Below are positions 1 to 8,219 of a stretch of 64,000 nt of DNA, one piece after another (the stretch's first letter is position 1; each line of letters starts with the position of its first letter). Below the pieces are notes generated by a model. It saw nothing but the letters and a program-made list of their open reading frames with translations. It was not told where the DNA came from and did no database searches. This DNA is from CAYRSS01 sp964426945 (GTDB taxonomy: Bacteria > Planctomycetota > Phycisphaerae > UBA1845): NCBI GenBank assembly GCA_964426945.1, contig CAYRSS010000010.1, positions 50,897-114,896 of the forward strand, read 5' to 3'. The position numbers were made by a program, and so were the translations under genes.

Positions 1-580
1 CGATGGACAGCGCCTGGCGCGCCGCTTCGCGGCGCACGGGCGTCGGGGGCGTGAAGCGCTCCAGGTCGATACCGTTGGGCAGCACAGTGATCATCGAACG
101 CGGAACGCGGGCCTGGTCATGCAGCAATTCCGCCCCGTGATGACTGACCGAGGTGAACCGGCCGCCGGCGCCGCGGGCGAGGATCGTCTTGCGACGCTGA
201 GCGGGGCTCAGTTCGGTGCCCGCATCGAACCCGTGGAAACCGAGTACCAGCGACACAGCGGGGTACCACGCCTTGGCGAGCGTCGCGTCAAGCCAGGTGC
301 AGGTGTTGCGCGCGTGCAGGATGTCGCCCCGCTGCCTCCGCAGCAGTCCCGCGAGGCGCAGCCCCGCCAGCCGGCTGGGCCGGGGCAGCCCGAGCGGATG
401 GCAGGCGACCGCGTCCGGCAGGCGATCGGCGAGCGGACCGGCCTCGTGGAGCGTCACCACGAGGTGCTCGAGCCGATCGTGGTCCATCGCGCTCAGGAGG
501 CTGATGAGTTGCCGTTGCGTCCCGCCGTGTTCAAGGGAGGGCAAGACGTGGGCCACGCGCGGCCGCCGGTATCGATTCAT
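1..580 (-). CDS. Glycosyltransferase family 4, N-terminal part (runs off window)
   Basis: I translated the minus strand here. An open frame begins with MNRYRRPRVAHVLPSLEHGG and stays open to the window edge, giving about 193 residues. The SLEHGGTQRQLISLL stretch is the N-terminal nucleotide-binding-fold signature of GT4/GT-B enzymes and closely resembles NLEYGGAQRQVVELA in the GT4 at 25.5 kb. PNGIDLERFTPP near the window edge is the usual linker before the donor-binding domain. The C-terminal domain and its E-x7-E motif lie outside the window. The start lies 50 bp inside the end of the upstream O-antigen ligase gene, so the two are probably co-transcribed and translationally coupled. Donor and acceptor sugars cannot be told. 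Confidence 0.85.
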   Translation of the reverse strand, partial: MNRYRRPRVAHVLPSLEHGGTQRQLISLLSAMDHDRLEHLVVTLHEAGPLADRLPDAVACHPLGLPRPSRLAGLRLAGLLRRQRGDILHARNTCTWLDATLAKAWYPAVSLVLGFHGFDAGTELSPAQRRKTILARGAGGRFTSVSHHGAELLHDQARVPRSMITVLPNGIDLERFTPPTPVRREAARQALSI

Positions 581-1961
581 CGACCGGATCTCCGATCAGC
601 GAGTCGGGCTCATCGAGCATCGGACGCTCGCGCAGGGCCAGCTCCGGCACGCGCTCCGCGGCCTCGCGGCGGACCATCTGCTCGATCCACATCGGAATCG
701 CCATCACCCACCAGTACGATTCGCAGTAGAGCCGCTCCGTGCCGAAGCCGGTGACGAAGTAAGTCACGACGGCCACCGTCGCGCAGTAGACGCTCAACTG
801 GCTCTCGATCGGGTCGGCGGAGTGGCGCGCCAGCCGAAACGCCCGCCAGAGCGAGTACGCCGTGAGCACCATCATGCCCAGGAAGATGACAACGCCCTGG
901 ACCCCCAGCTCGACGAAGCACAGCAGCAAGGTGTTGTGACACGCCCGGTTGCGATGGCGCTCGTCGTAGGAACCGACGATGCGCGGGAAGTTGCCCATCC
1001 CAATGCCGTTGGGGTGGTCGGCCACGATCGCCGTGGCCGCGCGGAACAGGTCGAGGCGTGTCATCGCTGCTGCGTCGGATTCGAGCGACTCACGCGTCGT
1101 CATCGTGGCCATGCGCTCCCAGAAGTGCGCATCGGTCAGGTTGAGCGCGGCAACACCACCGACGAACAGCAGGGCGAAGATCCGCAGCCGACGTCGGCTC
1201 GGTGCGAGCAGCATGGCCGTCAGTGCGCCAACGGCCAGGCCGACGAAGGCCGACCGCGTGCGACAGAGGATGATCGCGTTGACTGCGAAAGCGCCCGCGA
1301 CCGCGGCCAGCGCCCGCCACTTCCACGACTTCGCCGTCATGAACGCCAGCCCGATGAGCGGCAGCATGGCGCTCATGTGTCCGGCCAGTCCGGAGGTCGT
1401 GTTGAAGTCGGGCCCGCCGACGCCCTCCAGTCGGCCGTGGTGGAAGGCGGAGACCGGCGCCGTGTAGGCGTCGTATCCGAGGTAGAGGCTTCCGATCACC
1501 AGGGTCCAGAGCACCATGCGGAAATTGCGGCGCGTGCTGGCGAGTCGGTTGATGACGAGCAGGAAGAGCCCCAGCTTCCAGAACTTGTCGAGCAGCATGT
1601 ACGAGATCGGTCCCGGGCCGATGCCCAGGGCGTACGTGTTCATCAGCCCGATGGCCAGCAGCATGACGAAGCCGAGCTCCCACAGCGTGAACGTTGGCTT
1701 GAGTCGCGGCAGGAGTCGTGGCGCGGCCATCGCGCCGAGGATGGTGAACAGCGCGGCCAGCATCGAAAAGCGGAAGCCCAGATTCGCCAGCGGCGCCCCC
1801 CACCAGCGCGAGTTGGGGTTCACCTGGTACACGAGCATGTAGGTGATCGCGCCGACGATGGGGTTCGCCAGGGCGAAGATGCAGCCCCCGCTGAAGGCCA
1901 GCAGGGCCAGGACGGCGCGGAAACTCCACATGGGTGCGCGTCGGTCGGCGTGGCGGCCCAC
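531..1961 (-). CDS. O-antigen ligase/polymerase-like membrane protein (Wzy_C family)
   Basis: 476 residues with about ten hydrophobic segments and a long periplasmic loop after residue 280, the topology of O-antigen ligase (WaaL), Wzy polymerase and exosortase-linked 'O-glycosylation ligase' proteins. The loop holds a HPNGIGMGNFP stretch and a CHNTLLLCFVELG segment. The (H)N-x-x-(L/Y) element next to a family-conserved hydrophobic patch is typical of Wzy_C. It would transfer or polymerise undecaprenyl-linked glycans outside the inner membrane. The C-terminal tail from about residue 430 is hydrophilic. An alternative start is the ATG ten codons later (MWSFRAVL), which places the first membrane segment at the N-terminus. 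A second protein of this type lies at 33.8 kb. Ligase and polymerase activity cannot be separated from sequence alone. Confidence 0.8.
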   Translation of the reverse strand: MGRHADRRAPMWSFRAVLALLAFSGGCIFALANPIVGAITYMLVYQVNPNSRWWGAPLANLGFRFSMLAALFTILGAMAAPRLLPRLKPTFTLWELGFVMLLAIGLMNTYALGIGPGPISYMLLDKFWKLGLFLLVINRLASTRRNFRMVLWTLVIGSLYLGYDAYTAPVSAFHHGRLEGVGGPDFNTTSGLAGHMSAMLPLIGLAFMTAKSWKWRALAAVAGAFAVNAIILCRTRSAFVGLAVGALTAMLLAPSRRRLRIFALLFVGGVAALNLTDAHFWERMATMTTRESLESDAAAMTRLDLFRAATAIVADHPNGIGMGNFPRIVGSYDERHRNRACHNTLLLCFVELGVQGVVIFLGMMVLTAYSLWRAFRLARHSADPIESQLSVYCATVAVVTYFVTGFGTERLYCESYWWVMAIPMWIEQMVRREAAERVPELALRERPMLDEPDSLIGDPVDESIPAAARGPRLALP

Positions 1962-2207
1962 CCGGCCGCGCGGTGACGTCGCGCGCGGGGCGTGTGGGCC
2001 CGATCCATCGGTGATGTCGGATCGCGGAGCCTATAACTGAAGCGATCAAGGCCGCTCCAGCCCGTTGGGAGAAGGCAGTGGGCCGCTCCGGCCCCCGCAG
2101 CGGAGCGGGCGCAAACTCCATGCCGGCTGCCGCGATGCCGATAAACAAGCCATCGGCGCGGGCGCCAGGTGGGTTCCGCGCTGCGCTCGATTCGCTGGAG
2201 GCTGCCG

Positions 2208-3707
2208 ATGCGCTGGAAGGTCCTTGCCGCCGTGGTTGTCGCCGGCGTTGCCCTCGCCGGAGGGGTGTGGCTGGTGCCCGATGCGGGCGAAGCGGCGCCG
2301 TCGCCGGCGACTCCCTCACCTGTCGAGCTGTTCCCCGCCGCGTTTCACGCGACGAAGGTGCCGCCGGCTTCCGGGCCGAACGTGGTGCTGATCAGCATCG
2401 ACACGCTTCGGGCGGATCACATGTGCGTGTATGGCTACCACCGGCCGACAACGCCGCGGCTCTCGCGGCTTGCTGGCGAGGCGCGGGTGTTCGACCGGGC
2501 CTACTGCACTGCGCCGCTGACCGGCCCGAGCGTGGTCAGCATGCTCACCGGCCAGTATCCCCACCGCCATCTGGTGCGCCTGCTCTGGCAGAAGATCACG
2601 GCGCAGAACGTCACCCTGGCCGATCACCTTCGTCGTGCGGGATACCAGACCGCGGCCGTCGTCTCGAACATCGCGGTCTCCGATCGGGCGTGCGGGCTGG
2701 GCGGCAGGTTCGATCATTATGATGATCGTGTGGACGAGCCCGAGCCGCATCGGCCGTCGTTGCTGGAGCGCCGCGCGTCGCGCACGACCGACGCCGCTGT
2801 CAGCTGGCTCGAGCGGCGTCGGGGCGCTCAGTCGCCGTTCTTCCTGTGGGTTCACTACATCGACCCGCATGGTCCCTATCGCGCGCCGGAGGACGCCCCC
2901 GTCCGGTTTGCCCACGAGACGCCGCACGCCGTGGATCGCGCGCGGATTCCCGATTACGTCTACGAGCCCGGCATCGTCAACGGCATGGACTACATCGATC
3001 GGTACGACGAGGAAATTGCCTACACCGATCGCGAGGTCGGGCGACTGCTGGACGCACTGGATCGGCTGGGGGCGGGGGAGGATGCGCTGATCATCGTGAC
3101 CGCCGATCACGGGGAGCACATGATCGATGGCGATCACCTGTACTTCTGCCACGGTCACGACGTCCACGAGTCGACCGTTCGGGTACCGCTGATCGTCCGG
3201 CACAAGTCCGTTCCGGCGGGTCGCGTCGACCAGCCGGTTTCCATCGTAGACATCTTTCCGACCGTGCTGGGCATCCTCGGAATTCCCACGCCCGGCGACA
3301 TCGACGGCTACCATCTGGCAGGCGACCTGTCGCGGCGACCGCCGCCCTACGCGGAGGGGCGCGACAGCAGCGGCAGCGGTGGCCTGCAGCGTGCGCTGAT
3401 CTACCCGGATCGCAAGGTGGTGGTTCAGCATGGGATGTCGAACATCCCCCGGGCGGCCTGGGCGGTCGACGCCTGGGGCGATCCGGGGGAGATTCGCCGG
3501 GTGGACGTCGGGTCCGACGATCCCGCCCGGCAGCTGCTTGAGCAGTTGATCCGCTCCGATCCACACCCGGGGGGACGGCCCAGGTCGTACGTGCACGGCG
3601 AGAATCCGATGGCGCTGGTCGACCAGGGGGCCGACGGGGCGACACGCCAGGCGCTGCGAAGCCTGGGTTACCTCGACGGCGACGACGAGGACCCGGAAGC
3701 GCCGTAA
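2208..3707 (+). CDS. Sulfatase-fold hydrolase/transferase with Thr in the nucleophile position
   Basis: 499 residues with an N-terminal signal or anchor segment (MRWKVLAAVVVAGVALAGG) followed by a full alkaline-phosphatase-superfamily domain. Metal-site motifs are SIDTLRADH (Asp about 65) and TADHGEHMIDGDH. The sulfatase signature C/S-x-P-S-R is replaced by TGPSV before SMLTGQYPHR, so the usual formylglycine Cys/Ser is Thr105 and the following Arg is Val. In this superfamily Thr nucleophiles are known from phosphoethanolamine/phosphoglycerol transferases and many 'TxPSH' sulfatase-like proteins. A true arylsulfatase role is therefore doubtful and a phosphotransferase or phosphodiesterase is possible. 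A GTG start exists at 2169, but the ATG at 2208 has GGAG seven bases upstream and begins the signal peptide cleanly. Divergent from the ligase gene on the other strand. Confidence 0.8.
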   Translation: MRWKVLAAVVVAGVALAGGVWLVPDAGEAAPSPATPSPVELFPAAFHATKVPPASGPNVVLISIDTLRADHMCVYGYHRPTTPRLSRLAGEARVFDRAYCTAPLTGPSVVSMLTGQYPHRHLVRLLWQKITAQNVTLADHLRRAGYQTAAVVSNIAVSDRACGLGGRFDHYDDRVDEPEPHRPSLLERRASRTTDAAVSWLERRRGAQSPFFLWVHYIDPHGPYRAPEDAPVRFAHETPHAVDRARIPDYVYEPGIVNGMDYIDRYDEEIAYTDREVGRLLDALDRLGAGEDALIIVTADHGEHMIDGDHLYFCHGHDVHESTVRVPLIVRHKSVPAGRVDQPVSIVDIFPTVLGILGIPTPGDIDGYHLAGDLSRRPPPYAEGRDSSGSGGLQRALIYPDRKVVVQHGMSNIPRAAWAVDAWGDPGEIRRVDVGSDDPARQLLEQLIRSDPHPGGRPRSYVHGENPMALVDQGADGATRQALRSLGYLDGDDEDPEAP

Positions 3708-3826
3708 TTCACAGCCCCGCTGCCGTCTGTAAGTCCAACCGGCCGCGCCTCGCCAGCCGGTCGGAATCCCGCACGCACAGCGGAATCTGGCGCACGCCGG
3801 AGCGGCGCCGCGGTGGCTGCTTGTCC

Positions 3827-3855
3827 TTGACGCGCGCGCGGTCCCGCTCTACGCT
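3827..3855 (+). promoter_or_regulatory. Sigma-70-type promoter for gap
   Basis: TTGACG at 3827-3832, a 17-base spacer, then TACGCT at 3850-3855. Transcription would start near 3862, leaving a leader of about 47 bases that contains AAGGAG ahead of the gap ATG. This is the best -35/-10 pair in the gap between the sulfatase-fold gene and gap. Confidence 0.5.
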
Positions 3856-3908
3856 CCGATCCCGGTTTTCACGCTTCCGCGGCAGTCTGAGTCTAAGGAG
3901 CGCTCTCC

Positions 3909-4934
<1,026 letters not shown>

Positions 4935-5011
4935 CACCACGGCACGAGCCATGCAGGGATGAGCCCGGCGAAGTTTGTCGTTGAGTTGTCTGCCACCGGG
5001 CGACCTCACCC

Positions 5012-6244
5012 ATGAAGAAGACCATTGACAGCCTGGACCCTTCCGGCCGGCGCATCCTCGTGCGCCTCGATCTCAATGTGCCCATCGACGGCAACGGGCG
5101 CATTACCGACGACCGCCGGATTCAGGCGGCGTTGCCCACCGTGAAGAAGCTGCTGAACGGCGGCGGACGCCTCGTCTTGATGAGCCACTTCGGCCGGCCG
5201 GAGGGAGATCCCGACGCCCGGACCAAGTACACGCTCGCCCCCGTTGCGGCGCGGCTCAGGGACCTGCTCACGCGACCGGTGCGGCTGCTGCCGGATTGCG
5301 TCGGCGACGAAGTGTCGGCGGCCGTCGCCGCGATGAAGGATTGCGACATCGTCCTGCTCGAGAACCTGCGATTCCATGCGGCGGAGCAGATCAAGGACAA
5401 GGAAGGCCTCAAAGACCCGGCGAAGAAAGCAGAAAAGGAGCGCTTCGCCGGGGCCATCGCTGCCCTCGGCGACGCCTACGTCAACGACGCCTTCGGGACG
5501 TGCCACCGCGACAACGCCAGCATGCTGACCGTGCCGCAGATGATGGCCGGCAAGCCGCGGGTCGTGGGCTACCTGGTCCAGCGCGAGCTCAAGTTCCTGG
5601 GCGAGGCCATTGCCGACCCGCAGCGCCCCTTCGTCTGTGTCCTCGGCGGGGCCAAGGTATCTGACAAGCTCGGCGTGATTCAGAGCCTGCTGGGCCGCTG
5701 CGACACGATCCTCGTGGGCGGGGCGATGGCGTACACCTTCCTCAAGGCCGACGGGGTGAGTGTAGGTCGCAGCCTCGTGGAGGAACACCTGATCGAGACC
5801 GCGCGCAAGCTCCGCGCCGAGGCCGGGGCCAAGCTTCGTTTGCCGGTCGATTCGGTCTGCGCCACAGAGATTCGTCCGGGTGTATCGACGAAGGCCTGTC
5901 GACTCGACATTGCTCCGGATCTCATGGGGCTCGACATCGGACTGGAGACCGCCCGCGCCTTCGCCGAGGTGATTCGTGCGGCCCGGACGATCGTCTGGAA
6001 CGGCCCGATGGGGGTGTTCGAGACCAAGCCGTTTGACTCCGGCACGTTCGCGATCGCCAAGGCCGTCGCAGAGGCCACCGACCGCGGCGCCGTCAGCATC
6101 GTGGGCGGAGGCGACAGCGCGGCAGCGGTCGACGCCGCGGGGCTGGCGACGCGGATCACGCACGTATCCACGGGCGGCGGCGCATCGCTCGAGTTTCTCG
6201 AAGGTCGCAAGTTCGCCGCGCTCGAGGTGCTTGACGACGCCTGA
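5012..6244 (+). CDS. pgk: Phosphoglycerate kinase
   Basis: 410 residues, close to the usual bacterial length of about 390-400. It transfers phosphate from 1,3-bisphosphoglycerate to ADP. The N-terminal substrate domain shows RILVRLDLNVPIDGNGRITD and LMSHFGRPEG. The nucleotide domain has LGGAKVSDKLGV, NGPMGVFE and the GGGDSAAAV and STGGGASLEFLEG loops. It sits between gap and rpe in a short plus-strand operon. An insertion rich in Lys/Glu/Asp (about residues 125-150, KDKEGLKDPAKKAEKERF) is a little longer than in textbook enzymes but keeps the fold register. Confidence 0.97.
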   Translation: MKKTIDSLDPSGRRILVRLDLNVPIDGNGRITDDRRIQAALPTVKKLLNGGGRLVLMSHFGRPEGDPDARTKYTLAPVAARLRDLLTRPVRLLPDCVGDEVSAAVAAMKDCDIVLLENLRFHAAEQIKDKEGLKDPAKKAEKERFAGAIAALGDAYVNDAFGTCHRDNASMLTVPQMMAGKPRVVGYLVQRELKFLGEAIADPQRPFVCVLGGAKVSDKLGVIQSLLGRCDTILVGGAMAYTFLKADGVSVGRSLVEEHLIETARKLRAEAGAKLRLPVDSVCATEIRPGVSTKACRLDIAPDLMGLDIGLETARAFAEVIRAARTIVWNGPMGVFETKPFDSGTFAIAKAVAEATDRGAVSIVGGGDSAAAVDAAGLATRITHVSTGGGASLEFLEGRKFAALEVLDDA

Positions 6245-6262
6245 GGAGGGCACCGCGCCGCC

Positions 6263-6961
6263 ATGGCTCACCCTGCCGCTGACCGACCGGCGTTCCCGCT
6301 CGCCCGCCGGGTGATGCGCGTCGCGCCGTCCCTTCTAGCGGCGGACTTTTCGCGCCTGGCCGAAGAGGTGGCCCGCGTCGAGGCGACCGGCGCCGAAGTG
6401 CTCCATCTCGACGTGATGGATGGCCACTTCGTCCCCAACATCAGCTTCGGCGTGCCGGTGATCGAATCGCTCCGCAAGCGGTCGCGGATGTACTTCGACA
6501 CCCACCTGATGATCCGCGATCCGGCCCGCTACGCAGAGGCCTTCGCAGGTGCGGGCAGCGACCTGATCACGTTTCACATCGAAGTGGCCGATCGACCGAT
6601 GGAGGTGGTCGAGAAGATCCGCAGCGTCGGCGCCGCCGTCGGGGTCAGTCTCAATCCCACCACGCCGGCCGCGGCGATCGCGGCCGTCGTCGAAGCGGTC
6701 GACCTCGTGCTCGTGATGAGCGTGTGGCCCGGCTTCGGCGGGCAGCGCTTCATCGCCGACGTGCTCCCCAAGGTTGCAGAACTCCGCACGATGCTGCGCG
6801 ACGACCAGCGCCTCGAGATCGACGGCGGCATCGACGAGCACACGATCGCCTCCGCCGCCCGTGCCGGGGCCGACACGTTTGTCGCCGGCTCCGCCATCTT
6901 CCGCCGCCCCGATCCCGCCGCGGCCTACCACGCCCTTGAGCGTCTGGCGCGCGGCGAGTAG
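6263..6961 (+). CDS. rpe: Ribulose-phosphate 3-epimerase
   Basis: 232 residues as given. It interconverts D-ribulose-5-phosphate and D-xylulose-5-phosphate in the pentose phosphate pathway. TIM-barrel signatures are APSLLAADF at the first strand, LHLDVMDGHFVPN with metal/catalytic Asp, DTHLMI, MSVWPGFGGQ with the second catalytic region, and EIDGGID. The family normally starts at MRVAPSLL, which is the ATG at 6314 here. The earlier ATG at 6263 is the one with a GGAGG upstream (12-base spacing), so a 17-residue extension is possible but unproven. It begins 18 bp after pgk. No phosphoribulokinase or RuBisCO is nearby, so this is central carbon metabolism, not a CO2-fixation cluster. Confidence 0.94.
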   Translation: MAHPAADRPAFPLARRVMRVAPSLLAADFSRLAEEVARVEATGAEVLHLDVMDGHFVPNISFGVPVIESLRKRSRMYFDTHLMIRDPARYAEAFAGAGSDLITFHIEVADRPMEVVEKIRSVGAAVGVSLNPTTPAAAIAAVVEAVDLVLVMSVWPGFGGQRFIADVLPKVAELRTMLRDDQRLEIDGGIDEHTIASAARAGADTFVAGSAIFRRPDPAAAYHALERLARGE

Positions 6962-6997
6962 GCGCGCGCCAGCCTGTCGCCCCGTCTTCGTACCGGC

Positions 6998-7003
6998 TAC
7001 AAT
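6998..7003 (+). promoter_or_regulatory. -10 box (TACAAT) of a likely leaderless promoter
   Basis: TACAAT ends seven bases before the ATG of the oxidase gene, with no Shine-Dalgarno between. A weak -35 (TGTCGC, 6975-6980) lies 17 bases upstream. The expected transcription start falls on or next to the ATG at 7011, implying a leaderless mRNA. A near-identical arrangement precedes the threonine synthase gene at 59259. Confidence 0.45.
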
Positions 7004-7010
7004 CCGGGCC

Positions 7011-8153
7011 ATGGTCAGCTACGACGTCATTGTGCTCGGCATCGGCGGCATGGGCAGCGCCGCGATGTATCACCTCGCGCGGCGCGGCCTGCGCGTACTG
7101 GGCGTCGAGCAGTTCGCTGTGCCGCATACGCAGGGAAGCTCTCACGGCAAGACGCGGATCATCCGCCGCGCCTACTTCGAACACCCCTCGTATGTGCCGC
7201 TTCTGAATCGAGCGTATTCGCTGTGGAGCGACCTGGAGGCGCGGAGCGGGCGCTCCCTGTTCGTCCGGTGCGGGCTGCTGACCATCGGCGCGCCGCAGAG
7301 CGCGGTCATGTGCGGGACGCTCGACTCGGCCCAGCGCCATCAGATCGACATCGAACGGCTGTCGCTGGCCGACGTGCTCGAACGGTTTCCGGGGTTTCGT
7401 CCGGCCGACGGCATGGCGGCGGTGTTCGAGTCCGACGCCGGATTCCTGCGCGTCGAGGAGTGCACCACGGCGCATGCCGAGGCCGCCGTGGCCGCGGGCG
7501 CGACGCTTCGGACCAACTGTCCCGTGCTGCGTTGGTCGGCGATCGGGTCGGGTGTGCGGGTGGAGACCGAGGCGGGCGCGTTCGAGGCCGGGCGGCTGGT
7601 GATCTGCGGCGGCGCCTGGTCGAGCGAGTTGCTCCGGGCGCTCGATCTGCCGTTGGTGGTGCGGCGGAAGGTGATGCTCTGGTACGAGGCTGACGCGGAG
7701 CGCTACGGCGTGAATAGGCATTGTCCGGCGTTCGCGTTTGATCTGCCGGACGGGTTTTTCTATGGATTTCCGGTGATCGACGGGCGCGGGATGAAGGTCG
7801 CCGACCACACCAGCGGGGCGACGGTTGACCGCGTGGACGACCTCGATCGTGAACTCCATCCCGAGGACCAGATCCGCGTCGAGCGGTTCATTGCGTCGCA
7901 CCTGCCGGGCGTGCGGCCGACGCTCACGAATCACTGCGTCTGCATGTACACCATGACTCCGGACGAGCACTTCATCATTGACGCGCATCCGGAGCTCCCT
8001 CAGGTGTCATTCGCGGCGGGGTTCTCGGGGCACGGCTACAAGTTCGCGCCGATCATCGGTTCCATCCTGGCGGACCTCGCTACGAAGGGTACCACGACGG
8101 AGCCCATCGACTTTCTCCGCGTCCGGCGGCTGCGCGAACCCGCCGGGGCCTGA
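7011..8153 (+). CDS. FAD-dependent N-methyl amino-acid oxidase (monomeric sarcosine oxidase / SolA-like)
   Basis: 380 residues, the usual size of monomeric sarcosine oxidase and N-methyltryptophan oxidase. These enzymes oxidatively demethylate N-methyl amino acids using covalent FAD and O2. The N-terminus MVSYDVIVLGIGGMGSAAMYHLARRG is a DAO-family Rossmann motif (GxGxxG), followed by GVEQF and the family's SSHGKTRIIRRAY. The flavin-linking Cys region appears as NHCVCMYTMTPDEHFIID, and GFSGHGYKFAP is the C-terminal FAD-contact motif. The open frame extends upstream into rpe, but the ATG at 7011 fits the domain and the -10 box. Substrate is uncertain: sarcosine, N-methyltryptophan or pipecolate are all possible. 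Confidence 0.88.
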   Translation: MVSYDVIVLGIGGMGSAAMYHLARRGLRVLGVEQFAVPHTQGSSHGKTRIIRRAYFEHPSYVPLLNRAYSLWSDLEARSGRSLFVRCGLLTIGAPQSAVMCGTLDSAQRHQIDIERLSLADVLERFPGFRPADGMAAVFESDAGFLRVEECTTAHAEAAVAAGATLRTNCPVLRWSAIGSGVRVETEAGAFEAGRLVICGGAWSSELLRALDLPLVVRRKVMLWYEADAERYGVNRHCPAFAFDLPDGFFYGFPVIDGRGMKVADHTSGATVDRVDDLDRELHPEDQIRVERFIASHLPGVRPTLTNHCVCMYTMTPDEHFIIDAHPELPQVSFAAGFSGHGYKFAPIIGSILADLATKGTTTEPIDFLRVRRLREPAGA

Positions 8154-8219
8154 GCTGCGCGGCCCGCCCTGGTGCCACTCCGTTGATCAGCCGCGAGGCC
8201 GCGCTGCGGAGGCCTTCCC

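Noticed and set aside
216..1976. Long plus-strand open frame of 586 codons
   Set aside because: Lies antisense to the membrane ligase gene; Arg/His/Gln-rich low-complexity product with no family motif. A GC-rich shadow.
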